Assembly: GCF_016031635.1 (NCBI RefSeq)
Contig: NZ_JACEGD010000009.1
Span: 102,001-166,000, forward strand
Direction of reading: 5' to 3'
Length of the DNA: 64,000 nt
DNA from: Bradyrhizobium diversitatis
Lineage (GTDB): Bacteria; Pseudomonadota; Alphaproteobacteria; Rhizobiales; Xanthobacteraceae
Shown: in pieces, positions 37,951-47,775 of the stretch
Layout of the letters: every line of letters begins with the position of its first letter
Numbering within the stretch: the stretch's first letter is position 1
Position numbers and translations under genes: made by a program
Notes under the pieces: model-generated
What the model saw: the letters and a program-made list of their open reading frames with translations, nothing else
What the model was told of the DNA's origin: nothing
Databases searched by the model: none

Positions 37951-38068
37951 CGCTTCGCCTTCGGCTTTGCGTGGCACAGCCTGAATGATTGCGGCGAAGC
38001 GTGTCCGGCGTAGCCTAGAGAGCGAAGACGGACTGGTGCGGCCTGCTCGGTATCCATAGGAACGTCCC

Positions 38069-38096
38069 GTAGCCTGGATGGAGCGCAGCGCAACCC
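38069..38096. repeat. Short interspersed repeat (gtagcctggatggagcgcagcg)
   Basis: gtagcctggatggagcgcag and then cgcaaccc, a widely recurring short element of proteobacterial genomes. An inverted relative (ggattacgcttgcgctccaat, then cgggctacgc) lies at 32899-32927, upstream of the deleted ATC-hydrolase copy. Confidence 0.5.
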
Positions 38097-38178
38097 GCGG
38101 TTTGCTCCCTGCCGTTTTCCCGGTTTACGCTGTGCATTCGATCCTGGCTAAGATGCAGCCTTCCACGCGAGGCCGCCC

Positions 38179-38652
38179 ATGACCGTGTCCGTCATCGAAC
38201 AGGCTAAGATCCAGGCGCAGGTGCTGGTGCCGCTGGTCAAGGCATTGCAGGCCGAGCTCGGCGAGCTGCGCGCCAACGCGCTGGTGCGCAAGGCGCTCGG
38301 CGATCTCTATCGCCGCTTCGGCGAGGAATTCTGGAAGGCCAAGAACGAGAGCGATCTCGGCAAGGCCGTGTCGTCGGCCTTCCGCACCTATGCCCGCGAC
38401 GATGCGCTCGCCTATGACGTCATCGAGCATACGCATGACGCGTTCGCTTTCGACGTGACGCGCTGCGCCTATGCCGAATTCTACAAGGCGCTGGGCGAGC
38501 CGGAGCTCGGTTTCCTCCTGATCTGCACCGCGGACTTTGCCGCCGCGGAAGGTTTTGGTCCCGACATCAAGCTCACGCGCACGCAGACGATCATGCAAGG
38601 CGCCTCCCATTGCGACTTCCGCTACAAGCGCGGCGGAGGCCGATCGCAGTGA
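38179..38652 (+). CDS. L-2-amino-thiazoline-4-carboxylate hydrolase-like protein
   Basis: 157 residues, cytoplasmic. The C-terminal half FGPDIKLTRTQTIMQGA, then HCDFRYK is the signature of the ATC_hydrolase family (PF14196), which includes an enzyme opening the thiazoline ring in L-cysteine formation. The N-terminal half is helical. ATG 38179 gives the same start as the deleted paralogue at 32959. It is followed 8 bases after the stop by a small secreted protein gene. The family is fairly clear; most members have no proven activity. Confidence 0.75.
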   Translation: MTVSVIEQAKIQAQVLVPLVKALQAELGELRANALVRKALGDLYRRFGEEFWKAKNESDLGKAVSSAFRTYARDDALAYDVIEHTHDAFAFDVTRCAYAEFYKALGEPELGFLLICTADFAAAEGFGPDIKLTRTQTIMQGASHCDFRYKRGGGRSQ

Positions 38653-38660
38653 GAGAAACG

Positions 38661-38903
38661 ATGCGGGCGAGCTGTCTCGGCGTGGCAATGCTGACGCTGA
38701 TGGCATCGCGCGCCGACGCCGCGATCGTGGACTGGCAGGCCGAGCTCCAGCGCTGCCGCAGCTTGCGCCAGAACGTGGCGCCGCTGCTTCAGGCCGGCGA
38801 GGGGATCTCCGCCATCGGCCGCTCCAAGAGATCCATCCGCCGTTGCATCTGGATCCAACGGTTGGCGGTGCGGAAGAAAATTCCCGGCGCGGAGGTGTGG
38901 TAG
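38661..38903 (+). CDS. Small secreted hypothetical protein
   Basis: 80 residues from ATG 38661 (a GTG 12 bases upstream is possible). A signal peptide (MRASCLGVAMLTLMASRADA) is followed by WQAELQRCRSLRQNVAPLLQ and a basic region. It follows the ATC-hydrolase-like gene, and the pair is duplicated at the left end of the island. Function unknown. Confidence 0.6.
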   Translation: MRASCLGVAMLTLMASRADAAIVDWQAELQRCRSLRQNVAPLLQAGEGISAIGRSKRSIRRCIWIQRLAVRKKIPGAEVW

Positions 38904-38940
38904 CCTTGCGGACCATGCTGTTGCCCCACATTCGTACGGA

Positions 38941-39072
38941 CCGTCACCCTGAGGTGGCCGCTTCTTCAGCGGCCCTCGAAGGGCGACGGCCCGGCTGCAT
39001 CCGGGCCGTTCATCCTTCGAGGCTCCCGGCGCGATGCTTTCGCATCGCGCCACTCGGGCCTCAAGATGACGG
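38941..39072. repeat. Interspersed palindromic repeat (ccgtcaccctgagg)
   Basis: Outer arms ccgtcaccctgagg and cctcaagatgacgg; inner hairpins such as ggccgcttcttcagcggcc and gcgcgatgctttcgcatcgcgc. The same family as the gltB-gltD gap element. Its right end overlaps the last four codons of the Nudix gene. Confidence 0.75.
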
Positions 39073-39534
39073 AACGTCGAGTTTGCTCCCGCGCAGCAAG
39101 TCCTTCAGCCCGGTCGGATAGAGCTCCGGTCCGCCGTCCAGGTCGAGATCGGCAAGATCGAACCAGCGCGCGACGATTTGTTCTCCGTTGTCCTCGCGGA
39201 AGTCGATGCGCTCCTGGCCGGCGAATGCGCCATCCGGAAACGCGACATCCGCGATGAACATCACCTCGTGCCCGGTCGATTCCTCGTGCACAAAGATGTT
39301 CTCCATCACCAGTGGTTCGCCCATGATGGTGACGTCGATGCGGAGCTCTTCGCTGAATTCCCGTACCAGCGCCGCCCGCCAGCTCTTGCCGAACTCGATC
39401 TCGCCGCCGAGCGGGCGCACGCCTTTCACCCGGCCGGCATCGTCGCGCACCTCGGCCGCCAGCAGCCGCCCGCCGCGCCAGTGCAGGCCGATCGCGACGA
39501 CGCGGATGTGGGGGTGGGGGCGCCAAGTGGTCAT
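39061..39534 (-). CDS. Nudix hydrolase
   Basis: 157 residues, cytoplasmic. The Nudix box is at about residues 43-66 (GGEIEFGKSWRAALVREFSE); the core REFSEE metal ligands are kept, while the first Glu of the box is Lys and the terminal Gly is Arg, as happens in some subfamilies. The last residues overlap a palindromic repeat. It probably hydrolyses a nucleoside diphosphate derivative, but the substrate cannot be told from the sequence. Confidence 0.85.
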   Translation of the reverse strand: MTTWRPHPHIRVVAIGLHWRGGRLLAAEVRDDAGRVKGVRPLGGEIEFGKSWRAALVREFSEELRIDVTIMGEPLVMENIFVHEESTGHEVMFIADVAFPDGAFAGQERIDFREDNGEQIVARWFDLADLDLDGGPELYPTGLKDLLRGSKLDVPSS

Positions 39535-39625
39535 AGCGGATCGTTAGTCCGTGTCGCACGCTTTCGCAACGAGGGAGGAGATCGTGTGCTTGCAATGGCG
39601 ATATGAGAGACCCGGCACCTCGCGA

Positions 39626-40717
39626 TCACCCCACCAGATATTTCTTCACCGCGGCCTCGTCCCACGCAATCCCATTCCCCGGCTCTTCGCCCGGCAGTGC
39701 GAAGCCATCCTTGATCGTCAGCCGCGTCGCCAGCACCGCGTCGGCCCAGTCGACATATTCCAGCCAGTGCGCGGTCGGCGTCACGCAGAGCAGATGCGCG
39801 CTCACTTCCGAGAACAAGTGCGTCGACATCTCGATGCCGGCGGCGTGCGCCAGCGCGGCGGCGCGGAGCCAGCCGGTGACGCCGCCGATGCGCTGCACGT
39901 CGGGCATCACGTAGTCGCAGGCTTCCGCCGAGAGCGCCGCCTGCATCGAGAAGGCGCTGTCGAAATTCTCGCCGATCTGGACCGGCGTATGCAGCGCGTC
40001 GGCAATGCGGGCGCAGCCGGGATAATCGTCGTGGCGGATCGGCTCCTCGATCCAGGTGAGGCCCTCGTCGTCGAGCATCTCGCCGCGGCGGATCGCCTCC
40101 GTCACCGTCAGCGCCTGGTTGTAGTCGCACATCAGCGTGATCTCGTCGCCGACCGCCTTGCGCACCGCGCGGACGACGGCGAGGTCCTCCCGCGCATCGG
40201 GCCGGCCGAAGCGGATCTTCGCCGCCCGAAAGCCCTCGGCCAGCAGCTTGTGGGCTTCCTCGACCGCGGCGCCGGCGGGCATGATGCCGAGCCCCTTCGA
40301 ATTGTAGGCCCTGACCGGTTCAGGCGCGCCGCCGAGCAGCCGGGCCAGCGGCATGCCGCGTGTGCGGGCCAGCGCGTCCCAGGCCGCCATGTCGATGCCG
40401 GATTGGGCCAGCCGTTGCAGACCGGCGAGGCCCAGCAGCGTGAAGCGCTGGGTCAGCTTGCGCTCGATCTCGACCGGCAGCAGTTCGTCGCCGGCGAGCA
40501 GGTCTGACATTTCCGTGACCATCGCCGTCAGCGGCTTCAAGGCCGAGGGCGTGATCGAGAACAGATAGGCGTGGCCCACCGCGCCCTGGTCAGTCTCGCA
40601 GTCGATCAGCAGCAGCGGCGCCCTGGCGATTGCTCCGGTCGAGGTCTGGAGCGGCAGGTTCATCGGCACGATCACGGGGCGCGCGTGGAAGCGCTTGATG
40701 CGAATGGTCTCGGTCAT
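39626..40717 (-). CDS. Mandelate racemase-like enolase-superfamily enzyme
   Basis: 363 residues. All landmarks of mandelate racemase are seen at nearly its own numbering: K167-x-R169, Asp198, Glu224, Glu250, then MPDVQRIGGVTGW (Asp), MSTHLFSEVSAH (His) and PTAHWLE (Glu). The C-terminal half is very close to the racemase. The second Lys of the KxK motif (the S-specific base) is Arg, so the enzyme may act on another 2-hydroxy acid or use only one face. Cytoplasmic. Divergent from the haem-cyclase gene. A TPP enzyme like benzoylformate decarboxylase lies 21 kb away. Confidence 0.85.
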   Translation of the reverse strand: MTETIRIKRFHARPVIVPMNLPLQTSTGAIARAPLLLIDCETDQGAVGHAYLFSITPSALKPLTAMVTEMSDLLAGDELLPVEIERKLTQRFTLLGLAGLQRLAQSGIDMAAWDALARTRGMPLARLLGGAPEPVRAYNSKGLGIMPAGAAVEEAHKLLAEGFRAAKIRFGRPDAREDLAVVRAVRKAVGDEITLMCDYNQALTVTEAIRRGEMLDDEGLTWIEEPIRHDDYPGCARIADALHTPVQIGENFDSAFSMQAALSAEACDYVMPDVQRIGGVTGWLRAAALAHAAGIEMSTHLFSEVSAHLLCVTPTAHWLEYVDWADAVLATRLTIKDGFALPGEEPGNGIAWDEAAVKKYLVG

Positions 40718-40908
40718 GGGCTTCTCCCGGCGGGGCGGATGCAGACGCGGCCGATCTTAAGCATCCGTGATGAAACGAAAAGGGCGCCTGGCCCGACCAC
40801 CATAAAATGGGGTTGCGCGGGCCCGCAATTGTTGGCTCTGTGCTGCCGCATTCTTTGCCGCAGATTCCGACGGGTTTGCGACAAAATCGCACACAGCGGA
40901 GCCACAGA

Positions 40909-42471
40909 GTGAAACAAGAGATCGCCGAAGATCAGCGCAAGAGCGGCATTCTCACGGGCGCCGTGATCGCCTTCCTGCTGCTCGCCCTGCCGCTCGCGGT
41001 GTGGCTGGACCTGACCGAGCTGAGCAAGGCGGCGCTGCGCCGGCAGGCCATCGATCTCAACTCGGTGATCACGAGCGTGCGCAGCTACTACGCGACCAAC
41101 GTGGTCGGGCGGGTGCTGGCCAATCCCAACGGCACGACGCGGGTGGTGCACAATTACGAATCCATCCCCGGCGCGATCCCGATTCCGGCAACGCTGTCGC
41201 TCGAGCTCGGCCGGGTGATCGGCGCGCAGCAGGAGAATATCACCTACCGCTTCGTCTCCGACTTCCCGTTCCAGAACCGTGCCCCGCACCAGCTCGACAA
41301 GTTCGAGAAGGACGCGCTCGATGCGCTGCGGAAGGATCCCGAGCAGAAGATCGTCGAGACCGAGACCTCGCTGTTCAACGACAAGGTCCGCCTGGTCGCC
41401 CCCGTCACCATGGGGCCGGCCTGCGTGAGCTGCCACAACAGCCACCCCGAAAGCCCGAAGACGGACTGGAAGGTGGGCGATGTCCGCGGCATCCAGGAGG
41501 TGATCATCGCCCAGCCGATCGCCGCCAACATCTTCTCGTTCAAGTTCCTGCTGGCCTATTTCGTGATCGCCGCCGCCAGCGGCCTGTCGTTCCTCTCGCT
41601 GCAGCGCCGCCAGGCGCGCCGCATCAAGGGCATGAACAAGGAGCTCGAATCCGCCAACGACTTCCTCGCCTCGCTCTCGATGAAGATCTCGCGCTACATC
41701 CCGCCGCAGGTCTACAAGTCTATTTTCAGCGGCCAGAAGGACGTCACCATCCATACCGAGCGCAAGAAGCTCACCATCTTCTTCTCCGACATCCAGAATT
41801 TCACGGCGACCGCCGAGCGGCTGCAGCCGGAGCAACTGACGCAGCTCCTCAACGAATATTTCACGGAAATGTCGGCGATCGCCCACGAATATGGCGGCAC
41901 CATCGACAAGTTCATCGGCGACGCCATGCTGATCTTCTTCGGCGATCCCGAGACCAGGGGCGACCGCGCCGATGCGCAGGCCTGCCTGCAGATGGCCTGG
42001 CGCATGCAGCAGCGCCTCGCCGAGCTCAATGCGAAATGGCGCGCCTCCGGCATCGAGCAGCCGTTCCGCTCGCGCATGGGCATCAACTCGGGCTATTGCA
42101 ATGTCGGCAATTTCGGCAGCGCCGACCGCATGGACTACACCATCATCGGTGCGGAGGCGAACCTCGCCGCGCGCCTGCAATCGATCGCCGAACCCGGCGG
42201 CATCGTGCTGAGCTACGAGACCTTCGCCCTCGTCAGCGACATCGTCCGCGCGCACGCGCTGCCGGCGATCACGATGAAGGGTATCAGCCGCGAGGTCATT
42301 CCCTATTCGGTGGACGCGCTGAGCGACGCGGCGGCGGAGAACAGCGGTATCATCACCGAGCGCGCCCCGGGCCTCGAACTCTATCTCGACCCCGCCGTGG
42401 TGAAGTCAGGCGACGCGGCCCGCGTGCGCTCGCTGCTGGAAAACGCGCTGGCCTCGCTCAAGCCGGCGTGA
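40909..42471 (+). CDS. Membrane adenylate cyclase with Tll0287-like haem c domain
   Basis: 520 residues from a GTG with GGAG 7 bases before it (an in-frame ATG at 40807 is the alternative). A membrane helix (about 14-35), a periplasmic Tll0287-like domain (DUF3365, about 36-200) with a c-type haem site CVSCH near residue 168, a second membrane helix (about 205-226), then a class III cyclase domain with FFSDIQNFT and FIGDAMLIFFG (metal Asp residues) and NLAARLQ. The covalent haem suggests redox, NO, CO or oxygen sensing from the periplasm to cAMP. No response regulator nearby. Confidence 0.88.
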   Translation: MKQEIAEDQRKSGILTGAVIAFLLLALPLAVWLDLTELSKAALRRQAIDLNSVITSVRSYYATNVVGRVLANPNGTTRVVHNYESIPGAIPIPATLSLELGRVIGAQQENITYRFVSDFPFQNRAPHQLDKFEKDALDALRKDPEQKIVETETSLFNDKVRLVAPVTMGPACVSCHNSHPESPKTDWKVGDVRGIQEVIIAQPIAANIFSFKFLLAYFVIAAASGLSFLSLQRRQARRIKGMNKELESANDFLASLSMKISRYIPPQVYKSIFSGQKDVTIHTERKKLTIFFSDIQNFTATAERLQPEQLTQLLNEYFTEMSAIAHEYGGTIDKFIGDAMLIFFGDPETRGDRADAQACLQMAWRMQQRLAELNAKWRASGIEQPFRSRMGINSGYCNVGNFGSADRMDYTIIGAEANLAARLQSIAEPGGIVLSYETFALVSDIVRAHALPAITMKGISREVIPYSVDALSDAAAENSGIITERAPGLELYLDPAVVKSGDAARVRSLLENALASLKPA

Positions 42472-42523
42472 AGGCGGCGGCGGCGCGTAACGTTCGTTTC
42501 GATCGCGAGAGTCCCCGTGCGGC

Positions 42524-42682
42524 ACCCCTCTCCCTAACCCTCCCCCGCAAGGGGGGAGGGAACATACCTTTGTTGTGGCGCGAGCTCGTTCTCATCATTG
42601 CCATGGCGCAGCGAGGTACAGTGTAACGGCGCATCCTGTTGCGCTCCCTCCCCCCTTGCGGGGGAGGGCGGGGGAGAGGGGT
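42524..42682. repeat. Interspersed palindromic repeat, type B-like
   Basis: Arms acccctctccctaaccctccccc and its near complement gggggagggcgggggagaggggt, each with an internal hairpin such as ccccgcaaggggg. It lies between the convergent cyclase and binding-protein genes. Confidence 0.75.
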
Positions 42683-42745
42683 GGCCCAGCAAATGGTAGG
42701 AGCCGTCGTCGCGCTGCTGTCCGCAACGGCGCGCTGACGTGAAGC

Positions 42746-43969
42746 TCACCTTGCCGCGCCTTCCGTGAAGGCCGTCTCGATCACCTCGCCGAACGGCTGC
42801 CACGAGCGTCCGTCGAACTGGACCAGCCGCATCTGCCTGATCGGCAGGTAGTTGTTGGGCGAAGTATTCATCCGGATGTTGGGCAGCGCCACGGACGGAT
42901 GATAGTCCCTGAGCGAAGCCGCCTGACGCATGATGTTCTCGCGCGAAAAATCGTCGCCGCATTGCTTCAGCACCTGCGTCAGCGCCTCGGCCGCGGCGTA
43001 GCCATAGAGTGCGGCGCTGTTGTTGGTGCTTTCGACCCGATGGTACTTGTCCATGAAGGCGAACCAATCCTTCATGGCGGGATCGTCCTTCCAGGCGGGA
43101 TCGCTCGGATCCTTCAGAAAAGCCGCCGAGATCACACCGGCCGAGTTCTCGAGGCCCGCGGGCGCCATCGCATTGGCGATCGAGGCGGAGGCATCGTTGA
43201 CGATGAAGACCGGATGCCAGTTGAAGGACGCCGCCAGCTTGATCACCTTGGATGCCGTCGACGGCACGCCGAGAAAGACGAAGATGTCGGCGCCCGCGCG
43301 TTTGAGGATCGAGACGTGCCCGTCGAGATGCTCGTCGGCAATGTCGAAGGCGATGTCGACGAGGACGTGACGGTTGAGATCGCCGAGGCCTTCCTGGATG
43401 CCCTTGTAGAGCATGCGCCCGAACTGGTCGTTCTGCCAGAGCACCACGATCTTCTTCCTGGGGTAGTAGGCCTGGATGTAGTTGGCGTAGATGCGCCCCT
43501 CGGACCTGAACGACGGCTGCCAACCCATGGTCCAGGGAAACGCCTTGGCCTTGCTCAGCTCCTCGTCGCCGGAGGCGACGAAAAGCTGCGGGATCTTCCT
43601 CTCATTCAGGTACCAGCGCGTGGCGAGATTGCCGGGTGTGCCGAACGAGCCGAACATCAGGTGCACATCCTCGGTCTCGACCAGATTGCGCGTCAGCTCC
43701 AGCGCAGTCGCCGGATCGGAATTGTCGTCGCGCGTGATGAAGCGGATCCTGCGGCCGTTGATCCCGCCACGCGCGTTGATCATGTCGAAATAGGCGGCTT
43801 CCGCCTGGCCGATAGCGCCGAACTCCGAGAGCGGTCCCGAATACGGCATGACATTGCCGACGCGGATTTCCTCGTTGCTTGCCGGTTGCTCGGCACGTTG
43901 CTGGGACATCGCCCCGAGCGAGGCGAAGGCGGCGATCAACACGAGCAGCAGTCTGCCGGTGACGCGCAT
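42746..43969 (-). CDS. Branched-chain amino-acid-type ABC substrate-binding protein (LivK-like)
   Basis: 407 residues. A signal peptide (about residues 1-25) is followed by the type I periplasmic binding fold (VGNVMPYSGPLSEFGAIG, then ARGGINGRRIRFITRDD, LVLLWQN-type strands, and a final FDGRSWQPFGEVIE). No permease or ATPase is adjacent, a common orphan arrangement in Bradyrhizobium. ATG 43969 starts the signal; an in-frame ATG at 43999 adds a polar N-terminus. Ligand unknown; this group often binds aromatic acids as well as amino acids. Confidence 0.88.
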   Translation of the reverse strand: MRVTGRLLLVLIAAFASLGAMSQQRAEQPASNEEIRVGNVMPYSGPLSEFGAIGQAEAAYFDMINARGGINGRRIRFITRDDNSDPATALELTRNLVETEDVHLMFGSFGTPGNLATRWYLNERKIPQLFVASGDEELSKAKAFPWTMGWQPSFRSEGRIYANYIQAYYPRKKIVVLWQNDQFGRMLYKGIQEGLGDLNRHVLVDIAFDIADEHLDGHVSILKRAGADIFVFLGVPSTASKVIKLAASFNWHPVFIVNDASASIANAMAPAGLENSAGVISAAFLKDPSDPAWKDDPAMKDWFAFMDKYHRVESTNNSAALYGYAAAEALTQVLKQCGDDFSRENIMRQAASLRDYHPSVALPNIRMNTSPNNYLPIRQMRLVQFDGRSWQPFGEVIETAFTEGAAR

Positions 43970-44134
43970 GTTCGACACCTTGTCGTTGGCCCACACCAAG
44001 GCCGCTCCGTCTAGGTCAAGCGTTTGTCAATCGTGTGGCTTGCCGCCCACTTCAAAGTGGCGGGGCTGACGGCCTCGACCTAAAGGGGCAGACGTGCTGA
44101 CGCTCTGTTACAGCTGTGTGCCCTCAAGCCTTCG

Positions 44135-44500
44135 CTACGGCAGCCCGCGCGCCTCGAGCTGACGCACCAGCAGCAGCGTCGGCTCGGCGAGGCTCTCGCC
44201 GGAGCCGTCGAGGCCGAAGGCGCTCGCGATACCTTCGCGGCTGCGCAGCAGCGTGCCGCGCGGGCAGTGGCCGGCGCCGCAGAGCGTCTTCTTCAGGGTT
44301 TCGCCCTGCGCCACGAGGCCGGAGGAATCGTCCGCGGCCCAGGCCAGCACGATCGGCACATCGACATTGAGGATGCCGGGGAAGGCCGATCGGCTGTCGT
44401 ACTGGGTGGGGTCGGTGCCGAGATAGGCCTTTTCGCTGTCGCTCGCCTCCTTGCCGACGCGGTAGATCCCGGACACCAGCACGACGCCGGCGACGTCGGC
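44135..44500 (-). pseudogene. 3'-end fragment of the esterase-like gene
   Basis: Matches the last 365 bases of the gene at 47776-48705, including its stop (TAG here, TAA there), with scattered substitutions (for example Ala for Val before DDSSGLV, Arg for Ser in HCPRGTLL). Homology stops abruptly at 44500. There is no start, so it is a fragment. Confidence 0.85.
44136..44500. repeat. Direct repeat, left copy, of the restriction-modification island
   Basis: 365 bases nearly identical to 47777-48141, in the same orientation. Together they enclose the 3.3-kb restriction-modification segment. Confidence 0.85.
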
Positions 44501-44563
44501 AAATTTCGACCATGCGGGAAGCCGGCGGCTAGATTAGCGTTGCAGTATGACGTTGGACAGACG

Positions 44564-47555
44564 CTATGAATCTAGGAGACGGGCCACAAGCGCTTCTAAG
44601 CGCGGGCCGACGCCAGCATTTTCGATTCCATCTCGTACGCGCTTTCGAGCCAGTTGGAACCTGGCGCCGGCCGGCAATTCAACCAATGCTGCAACTTCTT
44701 CGGCAGCTCGCCCTGCGTCCGCTAGCTCTCTATGAAGCGCAATAGTAATATCAGCGAGGTATGGGAAGATTGAATACAACTTTATCGAAGTGCCGCGCCC
44801 CCCATTGGCCGCGCGCCTGAAGATCGGCAACTCGCGAGCGGGCTGTTTCGCTGTTCAATATGGCCGCAAGGAAAAGACCTTCTCCCTCCGACGAAGCCGG
44901 CGCCCAGTAGATTCCGTGCTCTATGATGCTCGATGGATCACGCAGCAAACAAGCTGCAGGTATCGTGCCCGAAGCTGCATAGATAACTCGAAGTGGCCTT
45001 TGAGGAAACTGCGAGCTAAGTTCGTTGTGGTAATTCCATCGTTGTATGAGCGTCATCCCGCCGCTTTCAGAATTGGCATTCCACACGGCTTCCGCAGAAG
45101 ACAAATATCCGTGCAATCCAGAGAAGCCCCGATTGGCTGCGGCCTGCGCATCCATAACGACACCATCATGTGTTACCGGCACAACCGCCTCAAAAGGTCG
45201 AAAAACGCGGAAGGGCAAAATGCTCTCACCGAGGAGCACTGGATGAAGGAATTCGGCTTCAACTCTGTGCTCAATTCCCGAGAGGGTTTTCCAGGGCTCT
45301 TTCTCCTGAGATGAACGGCGGCTCCTCACAAATGGAGCAGTCGGATCACCGCCAAGGCGACCTGCTGTCTGTCGCTCCACGAAACAAAGCATACGAGGAA
45401 CAAGGGTAGCGCCTTGGCGAAATGATGAACGGTAAGCGGAGCCGCCAGCAAACTGGCCCTCGGAAGGTCGAGGCACAGCATCTCGTACTTCCAAGTGCTC
45501 ATCTGCGACGCTTTCGGGCGCATCTCGCAATGGTAGGGTACCCTCATACGCGCGTACGGTTTCCGGCATTGACTGCGAGGTAGCTCGCCGACGTCCGAAT
45601 ACTACGCAAGACGGAACAGGGAATAGCGGCTGAACTCCATCATTCATCGTCCATGCTTCTTCCCAGATGATTTTTGCCGAAGTGAACGCGCCTTTTCGAA
45701 GAAGGTCGAATTGTCCGCGAGTGAGTGCGGCGAGAGGCAAGACGAACGCTATGCGGCCACCTGAACGCAAATAGAGCGCAGCGGCCCGAACGGTGAAGAG
45801 AGCCGCAAGGTCGTTCTGTGTTGCGAATTTTCCACCGACATATACTCTCTCCGCCTTCGCGAGTTCACGAAACCGCTTCTGCAAATCAGAACTCATGTGC
45901 CGGAAGGCAACCCACGGAGGATTGCCTATGACCACATTCGCCCAACCTGTCCCAAACGCCAAAGCGAGCGGTCGCGAGAGGTTTCGGGCCACGTAGGTCC
46001 ATACGGAATCGCGACCTTGCCGTCGAAGATCATCAAAGGTGACATATGTAGTGACCATCTCGCTGATGGCGCTCTTCTCTTCCGCGTCGATATCGCGCTT
46101 GTAATACTGTTCGATAATGCGTGTGAATGCGGATGCGACTTGGTTGGGCTTCAAGCCTTGTTCCGAACCCTCGCGCATCTGCCCGACCAGATTATCGAAC
46201 AAACCTATTTCCTTGCAGAAAATCTCGGGGAACTTGAGTTGAGCTGCTTCGGGTGGAGCTGGGACCGAGATAACTAGGTCGGTAACGCCCATGATACTTG
46301 CAGTCGATAGCTGCAATGCATCTCCGAGATATACCGGTATTGAGAGCGCTCCCGCTCGCGCAGAGATCACCGGCGCAAGACCGAGCAAATAGGTAACCCT
46401 CGCAATGATTACCGCAACAGGATGGATGTCCATTCCTGCAACATGCTTCGTTGCCTCTTCCGCTCGTCGACGGGAGTCGAGGCCTGCATCGTCGGCTTCC
46501 AAGAGAAAGTTTCTGATAGAATGAAATAGAAAGGTGCCGGAACCGCAAGCAGGGTCAAGGACCCTTTGTTCGAGCGGTCGATCTACGGCGCGGCGGGTGA
46601 TTTTAGCTGCGAGCCAATCAGGGGTGTAATACTCCCCTAGTCCGTGACGCTCGTCGCGATCAATCAAGGACTCGTAAAGAATCTTGAGTACGTCAGTCTC
46701 GACTTCCTGTAAGCGAAACCGTCGTACGTGAGTAAGGATGCGGCGAACTAAGTTTTCTCCTTCGGCATCAGCGACAATCCAATCAAAAAAATCGCTTTCT
46801 GCGGCTCCGTAGACACCGGCAGCTATGAACGCGGCCCCTGATAGTACGCGTTTGGGATCGTCGTCGCGCAATCCAAGAACTGCCAGCGCGATTGCCTTGG
46901 CTACGACTACCAGAAACGTGTGCTGGAAGAACAGCGCGTCGCTCTCAACCTCACGACCATAGACGAGCTTGAGGAGTTGAGCCCATAGTTGCCGCTTCAA
47001 CTTCGTGGCCGGATCATTCTTCCACCGCTCCCAAAGCGCCGATAGCTGTTCGTTCGCTCTCCGAAACGCAATCGAATCTTGTCCAAGTTCAATGCGAACC
47101 GTCACAGGATCGGGCGTGAGTGTGCTCCTCAGCGCAACCGCACCATCCAACCACGCCAAGAACCCATCTCGCTTATCAGGGTCCAGCGTGGTTTCTTTGA
47201 CCTTGACCAACGCGCCACCTTGGCGCTCAAAGACCACCCATTTGAAGCCGTCAGACGCAATGCCGACATAACGCTCTCCCTCTTCTCGCTCTCTGTCAGC
47301 GAGGTAGTCGGGCATACGGCGGACTACGTCGTCCCATTCATTGTCGAGGTTGCGTTTGGCCTCGAAGACCGTCCGGCCAATGAGCGCATCGAGTCGCCCT
47401 TTGACTTCCGGTACTCTGCGCTCGAAATCGAGTGATGACAGTTCGACGCCAAACTCCTCAATAAGAAGCTGGCGGAAATCCGCTTTGACCTCGTCGTGCC
47501 CCGGCCGACTTGCCAGATGGACAAGAAGTTCGTGTGTGCGGTTGTTGCGGCTCAA
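44564..47555 (-). CDS. Type IIG restriction endonuclease/N6-adenine methyltransferase, C-terminal frameshift
   Basis: 934 residues are read from a TTG at 47555 to a stop at 44751, with the C-terminal tail in another frame down to 44564. Seen are an N-terminal nuclease site (Asp56, Glu65-Ala-Lys67, PD-ExK type), YYTP (309-312), the SAM motif DPACGSG (334-340) and the catalytic NPPW (545-548). Homology continues in the second frame (DITIALHRELADAG, ending EALVARLLDS); a 2-base loss in a RFD codon group just before 44751 explains the break. The DNA-recognition region is mostly before the break, so methylase and nuclease may survive. A codon TAA precedes the TTG, supporting that start. Eco57I-like single-protein system. 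Confidence 0.8.
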
Positions 47556-47775
47556 TTACATCCCCTGCGGCCGCGGTTTGCTTGCGATTCTCCGCTGCCT
47601 TCTCGGCTAATAGACCAAGCCGTATGGTCCGTATAGGGCCAGAAAGCTCGGGTGCTACGGTCTTAGTACCAATGAAAAGCTTGCAAGTTGGCAAAGCACC
47701 CAGCGCTCGCCCGACGTGGGGAAGGGCAGAGAGGTTGTCGCCAACGAATAGGCGCGTCGCCTCGGACCCACAGCC

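Noticed and set aside
47458..47694. 78-codon frame upstream of the restriction-modification gene
   Set aside because: It starts with TTG, has no family and overlaps the start of the large gene; the first 50 residues look plausible, but I could not separate this from leader sequence.
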